A stretch of DNA of 64,000 nucleotides, taken from contig JBKJIJ010000025.1 in NCBI GenBank assembly GCA_046598525.1, positions 62,001 to 126,000 on the forward strand. Direction: 5' to 3'. Numbering within the stretch: the stretch's first letter is position 1; each line of letters begins with the position of its first letter. This DNA comes from Methylotenera_A sp046598525. GTDB taxonomy: Bacteria > Pseudomonadota > Gammaproteobacteria > Burkholderiales > Methylophilaceae. This document shows, one piece after another, positions 26,803-35,230 of the stretch. The notes beneath the pieces were generated by a model. That model had not been told where the DNA came from and made no database searches. It saw only the letters and a program-made list of their open reading frames with translations. The position numbers were made by a program, and so were the translations under genes.

Positions 26803-28214
26803 TGAGTGATCATTTTAATCGATATGCCATTATTTTATGTGGTGGTTCTGGCACTCGCTTATGGCCGTTATCGCGCACATTAAGGCCAAAGCAACTATTG
26901 GCGCTTAATGGCGAACAAACATTATTACAGCAAACCACACAGCGTTTACTGGCACATGTTGCGGCCAAAAATCTGTTCACCGTTACGCATGAAGACCATA
27001 AATTTGAAGTAAAAGGCCAATTAGCCGAAGTGGCGCTTGAAGCCGTTAATAACGTGTTGGCAGAACCTTGCGCCAGAAACACTTTGCCCGCCATTGCGTG
27101 GGCGGTTAACCAAATTAATCAGCAAGACCCAAATGCCATGATTGGCGTATTTGCGTCAGACCATGCCATAGATAAAGTAGATGCGTTTTTACAAGCTTGG
27201 CAAACCGCCGAATTAGCGGCAGATGACGATTACTTGGTGCTGTTGGGCATTAAACCGCATGAGCCTGCAACAGGCTATGGTTATATTAAACCAAGCCAAC
27301 AATTAGCTTACCAAGGCGCGCTGCCAGTACTACAAGTAGAGCAGTTTGTAGAAAAGCCAAATGTTGAAAAAGCGCAGCAATTTGTGGCGGATGGCTATTT
27401 TTGGAATAGCGGCATGTTTGTATTTAAAGCACAGGCTTTTATGAATATGTTGCAACAATATCAGCCACAAATGGCGCAACAAATGGTAGCGATGAATGCC
27501 GAAAATTTTGCTGAAACCTATGCTAATTTTGATAACGTTTCAATGGATTATGGCCTAGCTGAGCTAGCCGAAAAAGTGGCGGTAGTGCCGGTAGACATGG
27601 CTTGGAGCGATTTAGGCAGTTGGGATTCGATTTACCAGCGCCATGAAAAAGATGCGCAAAACAATGTGACGCATGGCCAAGTGTTATCGCATGACACCAG
27701 CAATAGCTTGTTGTGGGCAGAAACCGGTTTATTAGCCACCTTGGGTTTAGATAATGTGGTGGTGATTCAAACGGCAGACGCGACCTTGATTTGCGATAAA
27801 AACCGTAGCGAAGAAATTAAAACTCTTGTGGCGCAAGTTAAAATTCATAATCCAACGCTAACAGAAATTCATCAAACCGTGTTTCGCCCTTGGGGCAGTT
27901 ACAGCGTATTAGAAGAAGGTGTCAACTTTAAAATCAAGCGCATCGTTGTTAACCCAGGCCAAAAACTTTCCATGCAAATGCACAAGCACAGAGCAGAGCA
28001 TTGGGTAGTGGTATCTGGCGTGGCCACTATTACCAATAATGAAATTGAATTCACATTAAACGAAAACCAATCGACTTATATTTCTAAAACCCATAGACAT
28101 CGCCTAGAGAACAAAGGTAACGTGCCGCTGGCCATTATTGAAGTGCAATGTGGCGAATATGTGGGCGAAGACGATATTGTGCGTTTTGACGACGCCTATG
28201 GCCGCAAGGTTTAG
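26802..28214 (+). CDS. cpsB: Mannose-1-phosphate guanylyltransferase / mannose-6-phosphate isomerase
   Basis: A 470-residue bifunctional enzyme that makes GDP-mannose. The nucleotidyltransferase half opens with CGGSGTRLWPLSRTLRPK (residues 13-30); the type II isomerase cupin (from about 360) contains FRPWGSYSVLEEG and LSMQMHKHRAEHW. This is the ManC/AlgA/XanB type. It supplies a sugar nucleotide for one of the polysaccharides here. It is translationally coupled to the upstream regulator gene. Confidence 0.95.
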   Translation: MSDHFNRYAIILCGGSGTRLWPLSRTLRPKQLLALNGEQTLLQQTTQRLLAHVAAKNLFTVTHEDHKFEVKGQLAEVALEAVNNVLAEPCARNTLPAIAWAVNQINQQDPNAMIGVFASDHAIDKVDAFLQAWQTAELAADDDYLVLLGIKPHEPATGYGYIKPSQQLAYQGALPVLQVEQFVEKPNVEKAQQFVADGYFWNSGMFVFKAQAFMNMLQQYQPQMAQQMVAMNAENFAETYANFDNVSMDYGLAELAEKVAVVPVDMAWSDLGSWDSIYQRHEKDAQNNVTHGQVLSHDTSNSLLWAETGLLATLGLDNVVVIQTADATLICDKNRSEEIKTLVAQVKIHNPTLTEIHQTVFRPWGSYSVLEEGVNFKIKRIVVNPGQKLSMQMHKHRAEHWVVVSGVATITNNEIEFTLNENQSTYISKTHRHRLENKGNVPLAIIEVQCGEYVGEDDIVRFDDAYGRKV

Positions 28215-28259
28215 ATACTTAGTCCGTTTAATTTATAACCAACTGAATGAATATATTTA

Positions 28260-30038
28260 ATGCAATCACAAAACACACTTTTTAGTTTAATTAGCAGGCT
28301 TTGGCAACATATCGCTTTAAGACGCCGCAAGCAATTTGGTGTTCTACTGATAATGATGATTATTGCCTCATTTACAGAGGTATTTAGTATTGGGGCTATT
28401 CTGCCTTTCTTAGGCGTATTAACAGCCCCACAAAAAGTGTTTGATCATGCGTTAGCTCAGCCTTTTATTCAATTTTTGGGTCTTACATCACCAAATCAGC
28501 TGTTATTACCACTCACAATTATGTTCTGCAGCGCCGTATTAATCGCTGGTTGCATGAGGGTTTTATTAATTTGGGTAACAATGCGATTGTCTTTTGGAGC
28601 GGGCTCTGATATTAGCCTTGATATTTATCGACGTACGCTTTATCAGCCATACGCGGTACATTCATCACGTAACAGCAGTGAAGTTATTTCTGGTATCACC
28701 GCTAAAGCCAATTCTGTGATTTTTGGTATGTTGATTCCAATTTTAACCATTATCAGCTCATTTTTCATGCTAACTGCCATATTGGCCGCCATCATTTATG
28801 TCAATCCACTCATTGCTTTTATTGCTTTTGGTGGCTTTGGTTTGCTTTACTTAGTCATCATTAAATTTACCCGTAAGCGACTTATCACTAGTGGTGAATG
28901 TATAGCGCGTGAAGGTGATAATGTGCACAAATCGCTGCAAGAGGGCTTGTCTGGTATTCGTGACGTGTTGATAGATGGCAGTCAAGCTATTTATTGTCAG
29001 ATCTATCGCAATTCAGATTTTCCAATGCGTCGAGCCTTGGGTGATCAGTCTTTTATCACCACCGCACCACGTTACCTAATGGAATCTCTTGGCATGTTGC
29101 TCATTGCGATTATGGCCTACATATTAGCTTTCCAACCTGATGGTGTATCCAAAGCGATTCCGATTTTAGGTGCTTTAGCGCTTGGCGCGCAGCGCTTACT
29201 GCCTGTTTTACAACAAACCTACTCCAGCGTTTCTAGTATCGTAGGCAGCCAAGCCTCTTTACGCGATACATTAGAATTGCTCGATCAACCATTGCCTAGC
29301 TACGTGAATCAACCAACACCTAAACCATTGCCTTTTGAAAATACAATTAACTTAAATCAGATCACATTTCAATACAGCAATGAGTCAGCATTGGTACTTA
29401 ACAAATTAAATGTCAGTATTCAAAAAGGTAGCAGGGTAGGTATCATTGGCTCTACAGGTGGTGGTAAAAGCACCATGCTGGATATTGTAATGGGTTTGCT
29501 TGATCCTACTGATGGAACGTTAGAGATTGATGGAAAAGTTGTAGATGAAACCAATAAACGCGCTTGGCAATCGCATATTGCCCATGTTCCGCAAGCAATT
29601 TTCTTGGCTGATAGCAGTATCGCCGAAAATATTGCGTTCGGCGTGCCCAAAGCAAAAATTGATCACGCGCGTGTAAAGCTAGCCGCCCAACAAGCGCAAA
29701 TTGCCGATGCAATAGAAACTTGGCCATTACAATACAACACTTTTGTAGGTGAGCGTGGCGTTCGATTATCCGGTGGTCAACGCCAAAGAATCGGCATTGC
29801 CCGCGCATTATACAAACAAGCTGATGTGATTATTTTTGACGAAGCAACCAGCGCACTAGACACCGAAACAGAGCTGGCAGTAATGCAAGCAATTGATAGC
29901 TTAAGCGACAATCTAACCATTATCATTATCGCGCATCGATTAACCACACTCAAAAACTGTTCACAGATTATCGAGTTAGCAGCTGGATCCGTAAAACAAG
30001 TTGGGTCTTATGAACAAGTGGTTGATAAATTAAAGTAG
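28260..30038 (+). CDS. ABC transporter, fused permease and ATPase (PglK/MsbA-like)
   Basis: 592 residues. Six membrane helices (about 20-310), then an ATPase domain with Walker A GSTGGGKST near 397, signature LSGGQRQRIGIARAL near 503 and Walker B VIIFDEATSALD near 524. Single-chain half transporters of this type flip lipid-linked glycans (PglK) or lipid A (MsbA). The EPS setting and lack of any lipid A gene nearby favour glycan flipping, though that is inference. It starts 46 bases after cpsB. Confidence 0.88.
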   Translation: MQSQNTLFSLISRLWQHIALRRRKQFGVLLIMMIIASFTEVFSIGAILPFLGVLTAPQKVFDHALAQPFIQFLGLTSPNQLLLPLTIMFCSAVLIAGCMRVLLIWVTMRLSFGAGSDISLDIYRRTLYQPYAVHSSRNSSEVISGITAKANSVIFGMLIPILTIISSFFMLTAILAAIIYVNPLIAFIAFGGFGLLYLVIIKFTRKRLITSGECIAREGDNVHKSLQEGLSGIRDVLIDGSQAIYCQIYRNSDFPMRRALGDQSFITTAPRYLMESLGMLLIAIMAYILAFQPDGVSKAIPILGALALGAQRLLPVLQQTYSSVSSIVGSQASLRDTLELLDQPLPSYVNQPTPKPLPFENTINLNQITFQYSNESALVLNKLNVSIQKGSRVGIIGSTGGGKSTMLDIVMGLLDPTDGTLEIDGKVVDETNKRAWQSHIAHVPQAIFLADSSIAENIAFGVPKAKIDHARVKLAAQQAQIADAIETWPLQYNTFVGERGVRLSGGQRQRIGIARALYKQADVIIFDEATSALDTETELAVMQAIDSLSDNLTIIIIAHRLTTLKNCSQIIELAAGSVKQVGSYEQVVDKLK

Positions 30039-30129
30039 ATTTAATTGAGCTTGATTATCAGTATCAAGCAGCTATAAATTAAACAATTAATCACCAACTA
30101 CTCTTCTAACTTCTAAATTATTTATTAAA

Positions 30130-31395
30130 TTGTCTTTACGTATTAATACTCTTTGGAATTTAGCGGGTAGTGGTTTGCCACTAATTGCAGCAATTGCACT
30201 TATTCCATACCTGCTTAATTTAATGGGCAACGAATCATTTGGCATACTAACGCTTATTTGGGCATTAGTTGGTTACTTAAGTCTGTTCGATTTAGGTATA
30301 GGCAGATCATTAACTTATCAAATAAGTAAATCTAAAAACAGCGCAGATCCTTCTGAAATAGCCGCTACGCTTATGGCGGGCTTAATACTTACTTTGTTAA
30401 CTGGCACACTGGGGGCGATTTCCTTATGGTACTTTTCGCCTTTGTTTGTAAAATGGTTAAACGTAAGCGTCGAATTTCAGAATGATGCAGTTAATGCATT
30501 TAAGCTATGCGCCATAGCAATCATTCCGACGGTTATTACGAGTGGTTTTAGAGGGGCATTGGAGGGATTCGAACGGTTTGCTGCATCTAATCTAAGTAAA
30601 ATGATTGTCGGTTTTAGTATGTTCGTTTTGCCTGCTATTGCTATTAAAATACATGGAACGTCTTTAAGTATTATTGCCTTGTATTTATGTTTGATGAGAG
30701 TAGCTATTGCATTCTTATTGGTGTGGCAAATCCTACCTTATTTAAAAAACAGTCAATCTAAATTTACTAAGCGTCATTTTACACAATTATTTGACTATGG
30801 TTTTTGGCTAACTATTTCGGGTATTGTAGGTCCGCTAATGGTCTATGGTGACCGTTTTTTTGTAAGTGTTTTAGTAGGAGCAGCATTGTTGCCTTATTAT
30901 GCGATTCCTCAAGAAGGTTTGTTTAGGATGTTAATTATCCCTTCTGCTATTTGCAGTGCGTTATTACCCAAACTTACTGCACTTAAAGGCAATGATTTTG
31001 TCGTGTATTATGATAAAAACGCTAAAAGATTAATTAAATTAATGTTGCTGTTATGCCTTTTGGCATCCGTTTTAACTTACCCTGTACTTTATTTTTGGCT
31101 ATCACCAACATTTGCGGATAAATCAATTGCAATTGTATTTATTCTGATTATTGGTGTTTTTGTTAACGGTATATCAATGTTTCCTTATACTTTTCTGCAT
31201 GCAAAAGCTAAAACAAAATTAACTGCAATTTTTCATATTATTGAACTATGCATTTATGTGCCACTGATTTGGATATTTACGCATGAACTTGGTTTAATAG
31301 GTGCTGCTCTTGCTTGGCTTGTGCGAGTTACCCTTGATTACATTCTTCTACAAATTACCGTAAATAAATTTATTAAAAAAAGCTATACGCACTAA
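30130..31395 (+). CDS. Wzx-type polysaccharide flippase
   Basis: A 421-residue MATE/MOP-superfamily membrane protein with about 12 helices, opening LRINTLWNLAGSGLPLIAA, a usual N-terminus for Wzx/RfbX proteins. It should move undecaprenyl-linked repeat units across the inner membrane. It begins at TTG 30130 with no obvious ribosome-binding site. The codon choice looks more AT-rich than in flanking housekeeping genes, consistent with transfer. A second possible flippase, the ABC protein, lies directly upstream. Confidence 0.88.
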   Translation: MSLRINTLWNLAGSGLPLIAAIALIPYLLNLMGNESFGILTLIWALVGYLSLFDLGIGRSLTYQISKSKNSADPSEIAATLMAGLILTLLTGTLGAISLWYFSPLFVKWLNVSVEFQNDAVNAFKLCAIAIIPTVITSGFRGALEGFERFAASNLSKMIVGFSMFVLPAIAIKIHGTSLSIIALYLCLMRVAIAFLLVWQILPYLKNSQSKFTKRHFTQLFDYGFWLTISGIVGPLMVYGDRFFVSVLVGAALLPYYAIPQEGLFRMLIIPSAICSALLPKLTALKGNDFVVYYDKNAKRLIKLMLLLCLLASVLTYPVLYFWLSPTFADKSIAIVFILIIGVFVNGISMFPYTFLHAKAKTKLTAIFHIIELCIYVPLIWIFTHELGLIGAALAWLVRVTLDYILLQITVNKFIKKSYTH

Positions 31396-31593
31396 ACATT
31401 AAAATTCGACAATTTAAAGAGGGTTGCCCAGCTAATTAATCAAAAGTGGTTAATAATTGAAATTTTTCGGATAAAGTTATAAACAATTAGTTTTTTTAAT
31501 CGGATAGTTCAAAATTATGTTCAAGTGCAAATGTTTTATCAGTTGTTAAACATTTTTATCTAAACATCTATTTATTTTTCTAAATTTTTAAGT
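31396..31593. other. AT-rich intergenic stretch
   Basis: About 200 bases with no convincing gene. It contains two direct copies of GTTCAA near 31508-31525. It leads into a decayed methyltransferase and may itself be gene debris. Confidence 0.4.
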
Positions 31594-31848
31594 ATGTTTT
31601 TGTTGCTTTTAAAGCAATATATAGCGATTCCTTTCGGTTTGGCGCAATTTGTGAGTGCTACTAAAGTTAAGCGGCTTGATATCGGTTGTATTAGCGATGC
31701 TACTTTGAAAATTCCACAACAACTAGGTTGGGATGTACTAGGTATTGAAATTGATAAGTTAGCTGTTGATGTCTCACTAAGGTTGAAGGAATTAAAAATG
31801 CATTATTTGGTCCGGTTACGAACGAATAGAACAGGCGAAGATGCGTAA
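31594..31848 (+). pseudogene. Remnant of a SAM-dependent methyltransferase
   Basis: An 84-codon frame containing KRLDIGCISD, then QQLGWDVLGIEID. This is recognisable as motif I and the following strand of a class I methyltransferase, but the glycine loop expected as DIGCGSG has become DIGCISD, and similarity ends after about residue 60. A few codons in another frame (ALFGPVT) may be a shifted continuation. It overlaps the start of an intact methyltransferase gene. It looks like the trace of a deleted gene rather than a working protein. Confidence 0.6.
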
Positions 31849-32434
31849 AAAAAATGCGAATTTCGATACTTATTTCGCGCATTTAAGCGAAATAAGTTTT
31901 GTAGGAAGATTATATAAGCGCTGCTTTATAGCGCCATTGCTTTATTTAAATGCCAGAAGATTTGGCCAAGTTATTGTTGAAGTAGGTTCTGGCGTTGGTA
32001 GCGGCTTGCTTGGTGCCTTTCCCCGCAATGTAACTGGACTAGAAATCAATCATCATGCCGTAAAATATTGCCAAGATAGAGGTTTGTCGGTTGAGTTGAT
32101 TGAAGCCAGTCAGCCATACCCTAAGGAAAGCGGTTCTGTGGATGTTTGCGTGTTTGATAATGTGCTTGAACACATTAGTGATGCCGATTTTAGCTTGAAA
32201 GAATGTTCAAGAATTACGCAAAAAAGTGGCGGTTTAATTATCGCAGTGCCGGGTGTAAAAGGATTTGCATATGATGACGACCATAAAGTGTTTTATGATG
32301 AATCAAAACTGCAAAAGCTGCATCCTGAATGGTCAATGCTATATTGCTTCTCAACGCCATTTCTCTTCAAAAGTAACTGGCTATCTAAGCATATTAGGCA
32401 GTACTGTTTGGTTGCCATTTATAAAAAAAATTAG
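31841..32434 (+). CDS. Class I SAM-dependent methyltransferase
   Basis: 197 residues. Motif I is IVEVGSGVGSG (about 46-56), the acidic ribose-binding end of the next strand follows (VTGLEIN, about 63-70), then the late motif VDVCVFDNVLEHISD. This is the Methyltransf_11 fold. In an EPS cluster the likely substrate is a sugar or lipid-linked glycan, but this cannot be told from sequence. It overlaps the decayed methyltransferase frame by 8 bases. Confidence 0.85.
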   Translation: MRKKNANFDTYFAHLSEISFVGRLYKRCFIAPLLYLNARRFGQVIVEVGSGVGSGLLGAFPRNVTGLEINHHAVKYCQDRGLSVELIEASQPYPKESGSVDVCVFDNVLEHISDADFSLKECSRITQKSGGLIIAVPGVKGFAYDDDHKVFYDESKLQKLHPEWSMLYCFSTPFLFKSNWLSKHIRQYCLVAIYKKN

Positions 32435-32472
32435 AGTATGTTAGATTTTTTTAGAATTAGAATCTTGTAGAT

Positions 32473-33204
32473 ATGCATGACATTTGTACAGAATTGTCTG
32501 TAGTGAGCCATCAGCAACAGCACTTAGTGAAAGATTTGCTTGATGATTTAAAAACGTATTCTTGTCAAAATATTAGAGTAATTTTGACTATTAACTTGCC
32601 TGAGGTTTTAACTTTTAAGCCGAGTGATTACCCTTTCCCCGTAAGCATTATTTATAACCTTAAACCCATGGGCTTTGGTGCCAATCATAATCAAGCATTT
32701 CAGCAGTGCGATACACCTTATTTTTGTGTTATCAATCCGGATATCAGGCTGTTATCAAACCCGTTTAATGTATTAATGACAGAGTTGAATCAATATTCAG
32801 GCGCCGTTATTGCGCCGCTTGTATTAAACCCTGAAATGCAGATTGAAGATAGTGTTCGTAAGTTCCCTACACCATTTACTGTATTAAAAAAAATTCTTTC
32901 CAGAAAGATAGCTACAGATTATGTGGTAAATGGAATAATTGTTAACCCTGATTGGGTCGCGGGCATGTTTATGTTGTTTAAATCTGAAAAATATCAGTTA
33001 ATAGGGGGGTTTGATGAGCGTTATTTTCTATATTATGAAGATGCTGATATCTGTAAAACCCTGCACAGAGTAGGTGAAAATATCGTATTTTCACCTAACG
33101 CTTCTGTCATTCATGTTGCAAGGCGCAGTAGCCACAAAAATTTGCGTTATTTATATTTGCACATTAAAAGTATGTTGCGTTTTTTTTTGAAGCATCGCTA
33201 TTAA
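32473..33204 (+). CDS. Family 2 glycosyltransferase
   Basis: 243 residues. The N-terminus (ELSVVSHQQQHLV) and NPDIRL as the DXD-like site fit the rhamnosyltransferase/WcaE-type branch of GT2, followed by VAGMFMLFKSEKY and GGFDERYFLYYEDADIC, the usual acceptor-side block. It probably adds one sugar to the repeat unit on the cytoplasmic face. It is in line with the neighbouring SDR gene (22 bases apart). Confidence 0.88.
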   Translation: MHDICTELSVVSHQQQHLVKDLLDDLKTYSCQNIRVILTINLPEVLTFKPSDYPFPVSIIYNLKPMGFGANHNQAFQQCDTPYFCVINPDIRLLSNPFNVLMTELNQYSGAVIAPLVLNPEMQIEDSVRKFPTPFTVLKKILSRKIATDYVVNGIIVNPDWVAGMFMLFKSEKYQLIGGFDERYFLYYEDADICKTLHRVGENIVFSPNASVIHVARRSSHKNLRYLYLHIKSMLRFFLKHRY

Positions 33205-33225
33205 TGTTTAAATCTAATTAAATAT

Positions 33226-34191
33226 ATGTTGAATATAGCGATAACAGGCGCCAACGGCTTAGTGGGCAGGTCATTGTGCCGTGAGTTGGTTTTAAGGCGG
33301 TTTAACGTTACCGCTTTTATTAGAGGCTCACATAAATCACTAGAAAATGTTCAATATCATACGTTTACTGACATTGAGAATGGCGTTAATTGGAACGCAA
33401 CTCTGGACAAAATTGATGTAATTGTTCATCTGGCTGCGCGCGTACATGTTATGCATGATGATGCAGAAGATCCGTTACAGGCATTTTTAAAGGTTAATTT
33501 GCATGGTACTGTTAACTTAGCTCAGGTGGCTGCCAAAGCTGGTGTAAAACGTTTTGTGTTTGTAAGTTCTATTAAAGTAAATGGTGAATTTACAGAAAAT
33601 CAGCCGTTTTCTGAGAATGATGTACCTCAGCCACAAGATGCGTATGCCGTCTCTAAATGGGAGGCTGAAAAAGCGTTGCGAAAAATAGAGAAAGAAACGG
33701 GCATGGAGGTGGTGATTGTGCGTCCACCTTTGGTATATGGCGCAGGAGTTAAGGCTAATTTCGCCTCATTATTAAAAGTAGTGAATAAAAAAATACCTCT
33801 GCCGCTAGCAAGCGTTAACGCTAAGCGCAGCTTAATCTATGTGGGTAATTTGGTGGATGCAATTATTGTTTGCGCATCAAACCCAAATGCGGCTGGGCAG
33901 ACTTATTTAGTGAGTGACGGAGATGCGGTAAGCATGCCGCAATTAATCAAAAAAATGGCGCTTGCCTTACACAAACCGAGTTATGTTTTGCCTTTTCCCG
34001 TTTCAATTATGCGTTTGTTGGCAAAAGCTGTTGGCAAAACTTCAAGTGTAGATAGATTAACCCAATCGTTAGTGATTGATAGCTCAAAAATACGCCAAGA
34101 GTTAGATTGGAAGCCGCCTTTCACCATGGATCAAGGATTAAAAGAAACGGCAGAATGGTATTTGAAATCATTAGAAAACCCACGCTCATAG
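33226..34191 (+). CDS. NAD-dependent epimerase/reductase, WbpV-like SDR
   Basis: A 321-residue extended SDR. The nucleotide-binding GANGLVG is at residues 8-14, Ser at 114-115, and Tyr140/Lys144 form the YxxxK pair (AYAVSKWEAE). The order SDR, WbpL-like transferase, WbpM-like dehydratase matches clusters where WbpM makes the 4-keto-6-deoxy sugar and WbpV reduces it, giving UDP-N-acetyl-D-quinovosamine or fucosamine. Which isomer is made cannot be read here. The stop is one base before the next gene. Confidence 0.88.
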   Translation: MLNIAITGANGLVGRSLCRELVLRRFNVTAFIRGSHKSLENVQYHTFTDIENGVNWNATLDKIDVIVHLAARVHVMHDDAEDPLQAFLKVNLHGTVNLAQVAAKAGVKRFVFVSSIKVNGEFTENQPFSENDVPQPQDAYAVSKWEAEKALRKIEKETGMEVVIVRPPLVYGAGVKANFASLLKVVNKKIPLPLASVNAKRSLIYVGNLVDAIIVCASNPNAAGQTYLVSDGDAVSMPQLIKKMALALHKPSYVLPFPVSIMRLLAKAVGKTSSVDRLTQSLVIDSSKIRQELDWKPPFTMDQGLKETAEWYLKSLENPRS

Positions 34192-34192
34192 T

Positions 34193-35146
34193 ATGCAGTA
34201 TTTATTAATTTCTTTTTTTGTAAGCCTTATTGCGCTGTTATTAATACTAAATACGCGCATTGCTAATGTTGCCTTAGATACACCTAATCAGCGCTCTTTA
34301 CATACCAAGCTAACACCGCGCACGGGTGGTTTGGCGATTATGGCAGGCGTGTTGGTTTCATGGCTATTTATGCCTATAAATTTCTATTGGATATTGTTCC
34401 CGCTAAGTTTAATGCTAATTTCGCTGATAGATGATATTTATCATTTGCCTGTTAAATGGCGATTAATTATGCAGTTAACGGCAAGTGCTGCATTTATTTT
34501 AGTGATGCTGCCGCCGCAAGCTTGGTGGTTGGTCACTTTAATGACCTTGCTGATTACTTGGATGACCAATTTATACAACTTTATGGATGGCTCAGACGGC
34601 TTGGCTGGCGGTATGGGTTTGTTTGGATTTGCTGCTTACGCCATTGCGGCTTATGTGATGGGCGATATGCCTTTGGCCTTGATGAATGCGGCCGTATCTA
34701 GCGCTTGTTTGGCGTTTTTATTCTTTAATTTTAATCCTGCTAAAATATTTATGGGCGATTCTGGCTCAATTCCGCTTGGTTTTTTAGCGGGATCAATCGG
34801 TGCCTATGGCTATTTTAATGGCTTATGGCCAGTATGGTTTCCCATATTGGTATTTTCGCCGTTTATTATAGATGCGACAGTGACACTGCTTAAGCGTCAA
34901 CTGGCTGGCGAAAAAGTCTGGCAAGCGCATCGCAGTCATTATTATCAGCATTTGGTACAACTGGGCTGGGGGCATCGCAACACGGCACTGGCAGAATATA
35001 TGTTAATGATTGGCGTGTCGGCAAGCGCTATTTTGCTGCTGAATAAACCCGATTTTTTTACTTTTTGCACATTGGTTTTCTGGGCGATGGCTTATTTGTT
35101 GATGATGCGATGGATAGATAAACGCTGGATTCAGGCTACTCAATAA
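34193..35146 (+). CDS. Undecaprenyl-phosphate glycosyl-1-phosphate transferase, WbpL/WecA family
   Basis: A 317-residue MraY/WecA-type membrane enzyme with about ten helices. The cytoplasmic motifs RTGGLAI, LIDDIYHLP and NLYNFMDGSDGLAGG are present, along with FNFNPAKIFMGDSGS. It transfers a HexNAc-1-phosphate to undecaprenyl phosphate, starting a lipid-linked glycan. With the flanking SDR and dehydratase the sugar is probably QuiNAc or FucNAc. It begins two bases after the SDR stop. A second, unrelated initiating transferase (EpsB) lies 5 kb downstream. Confidence 0.93.
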   Translation: MQYLLISFFVSLIALLLILNTRIANVALDTPNQRSLHTKLTPRTGGLAIMAGVLVSWLFMPINFYWILFPLSLMLISLIDDIYHLPVKWRLIMQLTASAAFILVMLPPQAWWLVTLMTLLITWMTNLYNFMDGSDGLAGGMGLFGFAAYAIAAYVMGDMPLALMNAAVSSACLAFLFFNFNPAKIFMGDSGSIPLGFLAGSIGAYGYFNGLWPVWFPILVFSPFIIDATVTLLKRQLAGEKVWQAHRSHYYQHLVQLGWGHRNTALAEYMLMIGVSASAILLLNKPDFFTFCTLVFWAMAYLLMMRWIDKRWIQATQ

Positions 35147-35230
35147 GCTTGTGCCTGTAAAGTGAATAAATAGGTAAAATAGTCTTTTACGCAATTTAAA
35201 ATAAAACGAAAAATAAAATGAATCAAAAAT

